A stretch of DNA of 8,670 bases from Bryobacteraceae bacterium (lineage in GTDB: Bacteria; Acidobacteriota; Terriglobia; Bryobacterales; Bryobacteraceae). The notes beneath the pieces are model-generated. The model ran no database searches and was not told the origin of the DNA. It was given only the letters and a program-made list of their open reading frames with translations. The stretch is from contig JACMLA010000848.1 of assembly GCA_014379815.1 (NCBI GenBank), forward strand, positions 1 to 8,670, in the 5' to 3' direction. Below are positions 1 to 5,636 of the stretch, one piece after another. Made by a program: the position numbers and the translations under genes. Position 1 is the stretch's first letter. Each line of letters opens with the position of its first letter.

Positions 1-342
1 CCCACCACCAAGCAGTCGCAACTCTTTCACCCGGCCTCCAGAGTCGGGTTTTTCGTTTACCCGGACCCGGGTCTGAAAACGGTAGTCCGCTCCAAGTCGC
101 CGGAGTGCCAGCGAAGTGGTGAAAAGCTTCGTGTTGGACGCGGGAACAAAAAACTTGTCTTCGTTCCTGCTGTAGAGCAATTCGCCTGTCTCCGCATCGG
201 CCACCATGACGCCCCAAAAAGCCTGTCGCGCTGCCGGCGATGCGTCGATCAGAGAGTCAACAGGCAATTCCGATGCGCCTAACGATGCGCGTAACGATGC
301 GCCTAACAAGGCAGCGGAAATGAACAGGATGGCGCATCGCAT
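1..342 (-). CDS. dacB: D-alanyl-D-alanine carboxypeptidase/endopeptidase, PBP4 type (peptidase S13), N-terminal part
   Basis: The reading frame is open from an ATG at 342 to the left edge, giving 114 residues. The family normally has about 450-500 residues, so roughly three quarters lie outside the window. Residues 1-24 form a hydrophobic signal peptide, indicating export. Residues 42-60 (FWGVMVADAETGELLYSRN) and the following VPASNTKLFTT are typical of S13 enzymes. S69-N70-T71-K72 is the SxxK motif carrying the acylated serine and the general-base lysine. The SxN and KTG motifs lie beyond the edge. Family members trim or cleave peptidoglycan cross-links in the periplasm. The start is supported by the signal peptide and a weak AGG three bases upstream. 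The neighbouring divergent gene starts 30 bp away. The family call is firm; intactness of the whole gene cannot be judged. Confidence 0.9.
   Translation of the reverse strand, partial: MRCAILFISAALLGASLRASLGASELPVDSLIDASPAARQAFWGVMVADAETGELLYSRNEDKFFVPASNTKLFTTSLALRRLGADYRFQTRVRVNEKPDSGGRVKELRLLGGG
271..306. repeat. Three tandem copies of a 12-bp unit inside the dacB signal peptide
   Basis: The units cgatgcgcctaa, cgatgcgcgtaa and cgatgcgcctaa occupy 271-282, 283-294 and 295-306; the middle copy differs by one base. On the coding (minus) strand they give the repeated peptide GASL/RASL/GAS at the end of the signal peptide. The period is a multiple of three, so copy-number change would add or remove four residues without a frameshift. 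Confidence 0.8.
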
Positions 343-372
343 TTGCCTGATTGTATGACGTACACTTCGGTC
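343..372. promoter_or_regulatory. Short divergent intergenic region with a TGTA-N5-TACA inverted repeat
   Basis: Only 30 bp separate the ATG codons of dacB (342, minus) and the secreted hypothetical (373, plus), so any promoters must overlap each other or the opposing coding sequence. An inverted repeat TGTA-N5-TACA lies at 352-364. A TACAAT -10-like box on the minus strand (355-350) and a TACACT box on the plus strand (361-366) are visible, but neither has a good -35 partner. If TACACT is used, transcription would start at or near the ATG of the plus gene, which has no visible Shine-Dalgarno sequence. This is weak motif evidence. Confidence 0.25.
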
Positions 373-984
373 ATGCGTACGTCCGGACTCCTGTTTCTGC
401 TGTCACTGACCTTGTTCGGACAGGGCACAGAAACGAAACGCGCGGCGACGGAATTCCCCGTTCAGGCGAGTTTGCCTGGCGCGCAGCTTGGTGCCGAGTT
501 TATGGTGCGGCTGATCTCTTACGGTCGCGAGTCTTTCGTTTCGGACAACTTCCTGGTGGTGGAAGTAGCGCTGTATCCGGATAAAGGCAGCCAGATCGTC
601 ATCCGCCCGAACGAATTTACGTTGCGTGTGAATGGAAAAAAAGAGCTGCTGACGCCGCAGGCACCCCAGGCAGTAGCAATGTCGATCAGCTATCCCGCAT
701 GGGAGTCAAATCCCAACGCGGGCGCTGAGCGATTTCCCGGCGATCCTCGTGCCAGACCAATGCCCGGGCCCCCTGCTCCATCTGTTGCAGCTCCGGAGGT
801 AGAGCAGAAAAGGCTGAGCCCAACCGAAGTGATCACTCGAAGTGCGCTGCCCGAGGGTCCGCGAAAGACTTTAGCCAGCGGTTATCTGTTCTTTCCGTGG
901 CGCGGGAATCCCGCCAGGCTAAAGACTGTGGAGATGATGGTGACTCCGGAGTCAGGGAGTCCGGTCACGGTTCGGCTGCGCTGA
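373..984 (+). CDS. Small secreted hypothetical protein, conserved-looking, function unknown
   Basis: A 203-residue protein starting MRTSGLLFLLSLTLFG, a short charged stretch followed by a hydrophobic core typical of a signal peptide. Earlier in-frame starts exist (TTG 343, ATG 355), but they would put extra residues before the signal peptide, so ATG 373 is preferred. Residues about 27-115 look beta-rich (VSDNFLVVEVALYP, FTLRVNGKKELL). Residues about 120-142 are rich in Pro, Gly and Arg and probably form a flexible linker. The C-terminus (about 167-203) contains SGYLFFPWRGN and alternating hydrophobic residues ending VTVRLR. I recall similar secreted proteins as common hypotheticals in Acidobacteria, but no function is known to me. 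No Shine-Dalgarno sequence is visible. The last 33 bp overlap the converging MFS gene. Confidence 0.75.
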   Translation: MRTSGLLFLLSLTLFGQGTETKRAATEFPVQASLPGAQLGAEFMVRLISYGRESFVSDNFLVVEVALYPDKGSQIVIRPNEFTLRVNGKKELLTPQAPQAVAMSISYPAWESNPNAGAERFPGDPRARPMPGPPAPSVAAPEVEQKRLSPTEVITRSALPEGPRKTLASGYLFFPWRGNPARLKTVEMMVTPESGSPVTVRLR

Positions 985-2175
985 ATGCGACCGCGTGAAC
1001 CACGCTTCCAGCCAGATTACGAGCACCAGAATCAGGACGATCAACGTGCCTGCAACGGGTACTACGGCGACCGCGCCCAGACCGTATTGAGAGATACCGT
1101 AACCCAGCATCGCTGGAGCGAGCATGCCCCCGGTGATCCCAATAGAAAAGATGCCGTTGTAGAAGCCTGGATGGTACTCCGGAAACCGATCCCGGATGCG
1201 CTCGACCACCAGAGGGTAGACCGGCGCAAACCCGAAGCCCGTCAGCAAGGTTCCCACGATCGCACCGAACAAGTTGTTCGTCAGGTTCAGCACCAGACAA
1301 CCAAACAAAGCCGTTAGTACTGAGCCAAGTAGCAGCCTCATATGGGAGACCCTCGGCAGAACCCATTGAGCTCCGATGCGACCCAGCATCAGGGCGAACC
1401 AATAAGCGGTAAGCAGGATTAAGGCGTCGGAGGGACTCAGCCCAAGCCTCTGGATCAGATACACCGGGAGCCAGCCCGCGATAGCCCATTCGTTGCCAAA
1501 GTGGAAGAACAGCAGCAGACTCAGCAGAACAGCGGCGGGCATGGTGATTTCTTGCACCAGCTCCTGGAACGTAGTTGCTCTGCCGGTATGTCTTACCTCG
1601 ACAACTCCAAGTTTCCAGTAAGTAAGGGCAAATCCCGCCGGCACCAAAGCTAATAAGAAAATCACAATCGAGACCGAGTAAAGATTGAATGTTCCGGCGA
1701 CAAGCAAAGGAGTCAGACAGGAACCAATGCCAAGGAAGATCCCCGCGAGGTTCACTGTACCAGCGGGGTTCAGCTTATAAATTGGGGTGAGTGCTTCAAA
1801 GATCGCTGCATTTAGCAAGCCTGCCCCCACGCCAAGTCCAAACAATCCCGGAAGCCGCCAGATGTCGGGAGCCGGAGGTCCAGTCTGGCCAAGGAACAGA
1901 AGTGCGGCGCAGATCAGGAGGCAGGCTCCTATGAGTGTCGTTTGTGCTCCAGCCCGCTGTCGCAGAACCCTTCGCAGATACGTTGCAACAGGAATCCCCA
2001 GGACAATCGCGAGGAAGTAGCTGCCAGCCGCGGTGTAGTTCGGCCTGAGATGGTGACCCCATGCGGGCAGAATCGCGCCGGGAAAAGACAGAATCAGGCC
2101 GCAGAGAGACAATCCTGCCAGAGCTCTTCGCGACGCGGAGACTTCCATCTGGCGATGTGCGGTGGCCTGAGACAA
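952..2175 (-). CDS. MFS transporter, fucose permease-like (FHS) subfamily
   Basis: A 407-residue integral membrane protein with about 12 hydrophobic segments in two halves, joined by a polar cytoplasmic loop around residues 190-212. The second half contains FFHFGNEWAIAGWLPVYL (residues 223-240), a pattern typical of the FHS branch of the major facilitator superfamily. GFGFAPVYPLVVERI (313-327) and FYNGIFSIGITGGMLAP (338-354) are also MFS-like. Members are proton-coupled importers or exporters of sugars and small molecules; the substrate cannot be read from sequence. The first in-frame start is TTG 2175, four bases after an AGGA; a more conservative start is ATG 2148, residue 10, which lacks a visible Shine-Dalgarno sequence. 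It lies 93 bp downstream of the oxidase subunit III gene on the same strand. Its 3' end overlaps the opposing hypothetical gene by 33 bp. Confidence 0.88.
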   Translation of the reverse strand: MSQATAHRQMEVSASRRALAGLSLCGLILSFPGAILPAWGHHLRPNYTAAGSYFLAIVLGIPVATYLRRVLRQRAGAQTTLIGACLLICAALLFLGQTGPPAPDIWRLPGLFGLGVGAGLLNAAIFEALTPIYKLNPAGTVNLAGIFLGIGSCLTPLLVAGTFNLYSVSIVIFLLALVPAGFALTYWKLGVVEVRHTGRATTFQELVQEITMPAAVLLSLLLFFHFGNEWAIAGWLPVYLIQRLGLSPSDALILLTAYWFALMLGRIGAQWVLPRVSHMRLLLGSVLTALFGCLVLNLTNNLFGAIVGTLLTGFGFAPVYPLVVERIRDRFPEYHPGFYNGIFSIGITGGMLAPAMLGYGISQYGLGAVAVVPVAGTLIVLILVLVIWLEAWFTRSHSAQPNRDRTP

Positions 2176-2245
2176 GCGATCCTGAGGCTTCTATTCGGGA
2201 TCCCCGAGGTGGAGAGGGGAAGTGGAATCGTTCGCTGGCATAGAT

Positions 2246-2266
2246 TCCGGTAATACCCGGATTATA
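2246..2266 (-). promoter_or_regulatory. Candidate -10 box (TATAAT) with adjacent inverted repeat, upstream of the MFS gene
   Basis: On the minus strand a perfect TATAAT lies at 2266-2261, just after the subunit III stop codon (2271-2269), predicting a start near 2254 and a leader of about 80 nt. No good -35 is found 16-18 bp upstream. Directly after the box is an inverted repeat TCCGG-N6-CCGGA (2246-2250 and 2257-2261), which could be an operator or a weak transcript-end hairpin; no U-run follows. A second small hairpin (TCGGG-N3-CCCGA, 2195-2207) sits in the putative leader. The rest of the 93-bp gap shows nothing else. Confidence 0.35.
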
Positions 2267-2268
2267 CG

Positions 2269-2871
2269 TCAGGATTCAATCGCCCACTGTCGCAGAAACC
2301 AGAACATAACAATCCAGAGTATCCCCATAAAATGCCAGAAGAGCGTGGCAGCATCGAGATGTCGGCGGTGGCCCCGGATCGCCTGCTCGCCTCCGCGAAA
2401 GAGCAGGTCGGACGACTTCCAGAGCCATGAGAGCCAGAACACGCCTGCCAGGAGGTGAACGCCATGGATTCCCATGAAGATGTAAAACGCAGACCCGCGA
2501 GGGTTGCTGGCAACCGCAACACCTTGACGGATGAGGTCTGCTGCGCTAACACATTGCATTCCCAGAAAGAGGATGCCAAGCGCAAAGGTAATCCGCACAC
2601 GGCCGCGGTACACAACGAGCAGCGCGCGACGAAGGGCGTACCGGGCTGCTTCCAGGGCAATGCTGCTCAATATGAGTATGGCGGTGCCCAGCCAAAGCAG
2701 CGAGGGAATCTGAAACCGCTGCCAGATAGCTTCGGTCTGGACCCGCAAGCCAAAAGCAAGAAGCAAGGCGGCAAAGAAAAAGGTGAGCGAGACCAGTACG
2801 ATTGTGATACCGAGTTGCGGAAGTGACAGCTTCAAGCTTTGAGGATGACGGACCAACCGTGGCCGGTGCAA
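2269..2871 (-). CDS. coxC: Heme-copper (cytochrome c) oxidase subunit III family protein
   Basis: A 200-residue protein with five hydrophobic segments (about 19-40, 56-76, 94-112, 128-148, 175-193), the five-helix form of subunit III. Family signatures are visible: LSSIALEAAR (68-77) with the conserved membrane glutamate E74, FYIFMGIHGVHLLAGV (129-144), and FWHFMGILWIVMF (178-190). Subunit III binds the core of cytochrome c oxidase in the inner membrane and keeps proton uptake active. NorE of nitric oxide reductase is a homologous alternative. The start is TTG 2871, preceded by a strong GGAGG with a short 3-nt spacer; no ATG lies upstream in frame before the protease gene. It follows the protease-nuclease gene by 45 bp. 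Subunits I, II and IV are absent from the window, so its partner is unknown. Confidence 0.87.
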   Translation of the reverse strand: MHRPRLVRHPQSLKLSLPQLGITIVLVSLTFFFAALLLAFGLRVQTEAIWQRFQIPSLLWLGTAILILSSIALEAARYALRRALLVVYRGRVRITFALGILFLGMQCVSAADLIRQGVAVASNPRGSAFYIFMGIHGVHLLAGVFWLSWLWKSSDLLFRGGEQAIRGHRRHLDAATLFWHFMGILWIVMFWFLRQWAIES

Positions 2872-2880
2872 TCTCCTCCG
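2872..2880 (-). promoter_or_regulatory. Ribosome binding site fixing the TTG start of the subunit III gene
   Basis: The minus strand reads CGGAGGAGA directly before TTG 2871. GGAGG (2879-2875) is a near-perfect anti-16S match but leaves only a 3-nt spacer, shorter than usual. No other start codon lies at a better distance: the next in-frame TTG (2856) would be 18 nt away. Confidence 0.65.
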
Positions 2881-2916
2881 AAATTTGCCCGACCACGGAT
2901 GGCTGTGCGCGCAGAC

Positions 2917-4881
2917 TCAGGCCAACTCGGGAAATTCGTTAAAAATTTCCGCAACGCTGGACTCGGTCAGCGACTCCGGCCTCGCACGACTACGGGGCGA
3001 AACATCCGGACGTAGCAGCGGGCCGAAATCAAGCGACGTCATGCGCGCAATCTCTCGAATAGCGACAGGCTTCGCCCGAATCAGGTCGTCCTTCACTCCC
3101 TCAAACGATTTTTGGACGTCATCGACAAGTCGTGTTTGCCAGCGCAGGAAGCCAATGGCGCGCAGAGGTCCTGCGCCATTCCGATCCGTAAACGCGACAA
3201 CTTTCCACTGGGCAACGGGAACCGCAATGTCCAGAATGACCGGATCGCGAGGATCGAGTACTGGGCCGGTAATGACGGTCATCCTGGTCCTGGCACGTTT
3301 TGCAGAATCGAGGATGGCATTCTCCAGAGCCGCCCAGACTACCTGGTTCAACTGCTTGTGCTGCGGGGAGCAATTCGTCATCAGGAAGGTGTCATCGTTA
3401 GCAAGCCTCAGCTCACGCGGCTCCCCCCATACCGGGTCCAGCCTGCGCGTCAGGTGACCAAAATCGAATGGAGTCTTATCGAAAATAGGCGCCGTTGCCT
3501 GGTCAGTTTGGGCAATTCGGGGGTCGAAGAACCATGCGTCGCCCGCGGCTTCCAAAGCCAGTGCTTCTGCTTCGCTGACCGCGGACTCCTGAGGCCGGTC
3601 GGGATTCCGATCTTTGCGGTCAAGACTCACCAGTGTCGCTCCATTGATGTTGCAAGCCGAGTACCAGGCGAGCTTGCGGGAACTGCACATAGCGATCGAG
3701 TAATGTGTGTACTTCAACTCCACGCTGCCGTCGGCTAGCTGCGCGGTATCCTCCAGCAGCGTCGGTGATAACCCCGGAAGAGGAACACGAAGACTGCCCC
3801 GGCCGAGAAACTCCGGGTTGTATCCCTGACGGTCCGCATAAAACTCGATGGGTCGCAGCCGAATCTTTGTGGGTGTGGCCTCCCGGGCAGCCACTGCCGG
3901 AGTTGCCGGGTTACCTCCCACATTTCCAGCAGTGACTGGAGCCGGCCGCCCCATGCCGACTGTCGAGGGAGCACTGATCAGTTGCAGCGCATGGACAGCC
4001 ATGGCATCGGTTGACTGACGGGAAGTCAGGTCGGCCAATATGGAACTGATTCGCATTCCTTCATTCACAACCATCGACGCACCTCTATGAAGCTTGTCCG
4101 TCCTGGTGGAAGCATGGTGCAAGGCAATAACCTGCCATTGCCGGTTGAGTGCGGGTGAACCCGAGGAACCTGGCTCGGTATCGGTGGTGTAATGAATCCT
4201 GTTATCAAAACGATCCACAAGAATGCTGTCGAATAAGCAAATACGCTTTTCCCGACCTTCCGGATGTTGAATGATTACGACTGGTTCTCCCTCCAGAACT
4301 TTGTCGCGACGGCCGTCCAAAGGCAACCACCCGTATCCCTGAACCGGAGTTCCGTCGGCGGCTAGTGGACTTACAGCCACCAGCGTGTAGTCCAGTTCCG
4401 TCATCGCGGAAGTGATAAACAGGGTGGACGGCTGCAGTGCGAACCTCCTCGGCGTAAGGGGGTTATCATCAACGTCCAGCTGATAGTCGAATTCGGCTCT
4501 TGCTTCGTCCGCGCTTTCCGCGTCGGGAAGTACATGATTGTTTGTTAAAAGAAGACCCGGGGCGACAAGAAATCCGCTTCCAAAAGGCTCGCGGCCTACC
4601 ATGATGCGGCACACCGCTTTTGCCGCGCGAAAGCCGCGGTCCAGAAAATTGATTTGATCGCTGTCGTTCTGCCCGGATATGGCTTCCAGCGTCCTGCCTT
4701 CGGCAACAGTCATGTGCGCGGCACGCCGGACGGCACTGGACAGACCGGCGGCAGCCATGACGCCAACCTCTTCGACTTCGTTCAGTTTGCGCTCGCGTTG
4801 TTCGGTTCGAGCCGCGTAAGCCTGTTCCGCCTGCTGCTTGAGAAATTCCTGTTTCTGAACAATCTCGTCTACGTTGGTCAA
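2917..4881 (-). CDS. Trypsin-like serine protease fused to a DNA/RNA non-specific endonuclease
   Basis: A 654-residue protein with no signal peptide, so probably cytoplasmic. Residues 5-38 are charged and helical, a likely coiled coil. Residues about 85-260 form a trypsin/Deg-like peptidase with a complete triad: H116 in LLTNNHVL, D164 in ELDYTLVAV and S240 in PGSSGSPA. Residues about 303-338 are an Ala/Pro/Gly/Thr-rich linker. Residues about 345-625 resemble Serratia nuclease/NucA enzymes: YTHYSIAMCSSRKLAWYSACNINGA; D473-F474-G475-H476 followed by LTRRLDPVWG; TNCSPQHKQLNQVVWAALE with N512, W516 and E520; and VITGPV. The usual active-site motif is DRGH; here Arg is Phe. The family cuts DNA and RNA with a divalent metal. 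A 30-residue tail follows. Start TTG 4881 is supported by GGAGG nine bases upstream. No inhibitor gene is recognisable nearby. Domain calls are firm; a defence or suicide role is inference. Confidence 0.88.
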   Translation of the reverse strand: MTNVDEIVQKQEFLKQQAEQAYAARTEQRERKLNEVEEVGVMAAAGLSSAVRRAAHMTVAEGRTLEAISGQNDSDQINFLDRGFRAAKAVCRIMVGREPFGSGFLVAPGLLLTNNHVLPDAESADEARAEFDYQLDVDDNPLTPRRFALQPSTLFITSAMTELDYTLVAVSPLAADGTPVQGYGWLPLDGRRDKVLEGEPVVIIQHPEGREKRICLFDSILVDRFDNRIHYTTDTEPGSSGSPALNRQWQVIALHHASTRTDKLHRGASMVVNEGMRISSILADLTSRQSTDAMAVHALQLISAPSTVGMGRPAPVTAGNVGGNPATPAVAAREATPTKIRLRPIEFYADRQGYNPEFLGRGSLRVPLPGLSPTLLEDTAQLADGSVELKYTHYSIAMCSSRKLAWYSACNINGATLVSLDRKDRNPDRPQESAVSEAEALALEAAGDAWFFDPRIAQTDQATAPIFDKTPFDFGHLTRRLDPVWGEPRELRLANDDTFLMTNCSPQHKQLNQVVWAALENAILDSAKRARTRMTVITGPVLDPRDPVILDIAVPVAQWKVVAFTDRNGAGPLRAIGFLRWQTRLVDDVQKSFEGVKDDLIRAKPVAIREIARMTSLDFGPLLRPDVSPRSRARPESLTESSVAEIFNEFPELA

Positions 4882-4887
4882 GAGCTT

Positions 4888-4895
4888 TCTCCTCC
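4888..4895 (-). promoter_or_regulatory. Strong Shine-Dalgarno fixing the TTG start of the protease-nuclease gene
   Basis: The minus strand reads GGAGGAGA at 4895-4888, with nine bases between GGAGG and TTG 4881. This is near-optimal spacing and argues that TTG is the true start. No convincing -35/-10 pair is visible in the 78-bp gap to crcB, which fits read-through from crcB but does not prove it. Confidence 0.75.
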
Positions 4896-4959
4896 ACGCA
4901 GTGTAAACTCGACTGTTCGCATTGCGCTCGAATGTAGTGCAATATTCAGCGATATCGTT

Positions 4960-5352
4960 TCATTGGGTCAGTAAACCAACGAATCGCAATATGCGAGACC
5001 CTAAGAGTGCCCCCAAAGTAACCGAAATGAATCCCGCTGCAGTGCTGATAGTCAGAATGACGATCGTCCTCGCAACGTCGCCTTTATGCGCTTCGAGCAG
5101 CGCTTCCAGCTGCCACGCAGAGAACGTCGTGTACCCACCCAGGAACCCCGTCGCCAGGGCGAGGCGGATGCGAGGTTGGGAGTCACTGGTTACCGCGAAC
5201 AATAGTCCGATCAGGAAAGAGCCGCTGAGATTGACGCTTAACGTCGTTACCCAATGAGCGCCCCATTGCAGGGCTGCAAAGTAGCGGGCGAGGGTGCCGA
5301 GCGCTCCTCCAGCGGCGACAATCAGGATGCGTTCGGGGGGAGGCCAGGTCAT
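4960..5352 (-). CDS. crcB: CrcB/Fluc fluoride channel
   Basis: A 130-residue protein with four hydrophobic segments, the usual size for the family. Fluc channels work as antiparallel dimers in the inner membrane and let toxic cytoplasmic fluoride escape. Signatures: GGALGTLARYF (15-25), TLSVNLSGSFLIGL (37-50) with the pore asparagine N41, and GFLGGYTTFSAW (69-80). F77 matches the first Phe of the 'Phe box'; the second is replaced by W80, so the selectivity lining may differ slightly. The start is ATG 5352, with no clear Shine-Dalgarno sequence. Its promoter must lie in the roughly 60 bp shared with the divergent 6S RNA candidate. I found no fluoride riboswitch consensus there. It may be the first gene of a minus-strand unit with the protease-nuclease gene 78 bp downstream. 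Confidence 0.92.
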   Translation of the reverse strand: MTWPPPERILIVAAGGALGTLARYFAALQWGAHWVTTLSVNLSGSFLIGLLFAVTSDSQPRIRLALATGFLGGYTTFSAWQLEALLEAHKGDVARTIVILTISTAAGFISVTLGALLGSRILRFVGLLTQ

Positions 5353-5377
5353 TCACAGACGACGGTATCATTTCGGC

Positions 5378-5405
5378 GTGACTGCTTTCGCCCGTCTGCT
5401 ACCAT
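5378..5405 (+). promoter_or_regulatory. Candidate promoter of the 6S RNA
   Basis: GTGACT (5378-5383) and TACCAT (5400-5405) are separated by 16 bp and would place the transcription start near 5412, where the predicted closing helix of the 6S RNA begins. A second possible -10, TACCCT (5406-5411), would give a start about 6 nt later. The motifs are only moderate; the agreement with the fold is the main support. Confidence 0.45.
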
Positions 5406-5411
5406 ACCCTA

Positions 5412-5620
5412 CGGGAGCGTGCTGTAGATCACGTCTGTTGGCGGCTTCCCGGTAATTGATCCAACACTCAATTATTGGGGTCCGGCTCGCGTCGAAGCAC
5501 CGGTGTGCAAGCTCCGGCCCTCATGGGGCCATGGAGAAGCCTAAAGGTGCGCGGAGGACCCACCCTTGTAGTAAAAGGGGTCAATGACGGAGGTCGCCGT
5601 GGTTTCTGGTACGCTCCTGC
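5412..5620 (+). ncRNA. ssrS: 6S RNA (SsrS) candidate
   Basis: The stretch folds by eye into the 6S rod. Outer helix: 5412-5432 pairs with 5599-5619, with a single mismatch (U5425/C5606). After a 7-nt bulge (5433-5439) comes a 10-bp helix, 5440-5449 with 5589-5598. The central bubble is 5450-5477 on the 5' side and 5562-5588 on the 3' side; the latter holds a small hairpin, CCCUU/AAGGG at 5563-5567/5575-5579. The terminal stem includes 5478-5483/5556-5561, 5488-5490/5551-5553, 5497-5501/5546-5550, 5512-5515/5533-5536 and the apical 5516-5520/5526-5530. GAGAAGCCU (5534-5542) followed by GCG, then ACCCACC, resembles the E. coli 6S 3' half. Eight G-U pairs favour plus-strand transcription. 6S RNA mimics an open promoter and sequesters the housekeeping RNA polymerase holoenzyme in stationary phase. 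Length, about 209 nt, is slightly above the usual 180-200. The ends are approximate. Confidence 0.78.
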
Positions 5621-5636
5621 CTTCTTCCCCTGTTGC

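Noticed and set aside
3112..3738. Long plus-strand open frames antisense to the protease-nuclease gene (also 2885-3457)
   Set aside because: The minus-strand frame carries clear domain motifs throughout; the plus-strand frames have no recognisable family and look like shadows in GC-rich DNA.
4921..4943. Inverted repeat ATTGC-N13-GCAAT between crcB and the protease-nuclease gene
   Set aside because: The arms are five bases with a long spacer; likely by chance, and no promoter elements line up with it.
5356..5398. Hairpin CAGACG/CGTCTG with inner GGCG/CGCC upstream of crcB, considered as a leader or fluoride riboswitch
   Set aside because: It lacks the fluoride riboswitch consensus, the 6-bp arms enclose a large irregular loop, and it overlaps the proposed 6S promoter. 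The pairing is probably chance.
5531..5587. Small 18-codon ORF (MEKPKGARRTHPC...) between crcB and ymdB
   Set aside because: It lies inside the 6S RNA candidate, has no Shine-Dalgarno and no recognisable features.
5607..5615. Extended -10 motif TGGTACGCT as a ymdB promoter
   Set aside because: No -35 is present at the right distance, and these bases form the 3' strand of the 6S closing helix, which explains them better.
5475..5636. Upstream extension of the ymdB reading frame to a start at 5475
   Set aside because: The extra 54 codons precede the conserved N-terminus of the family and lie within the 6S RNA fold; they show no protein-like features.
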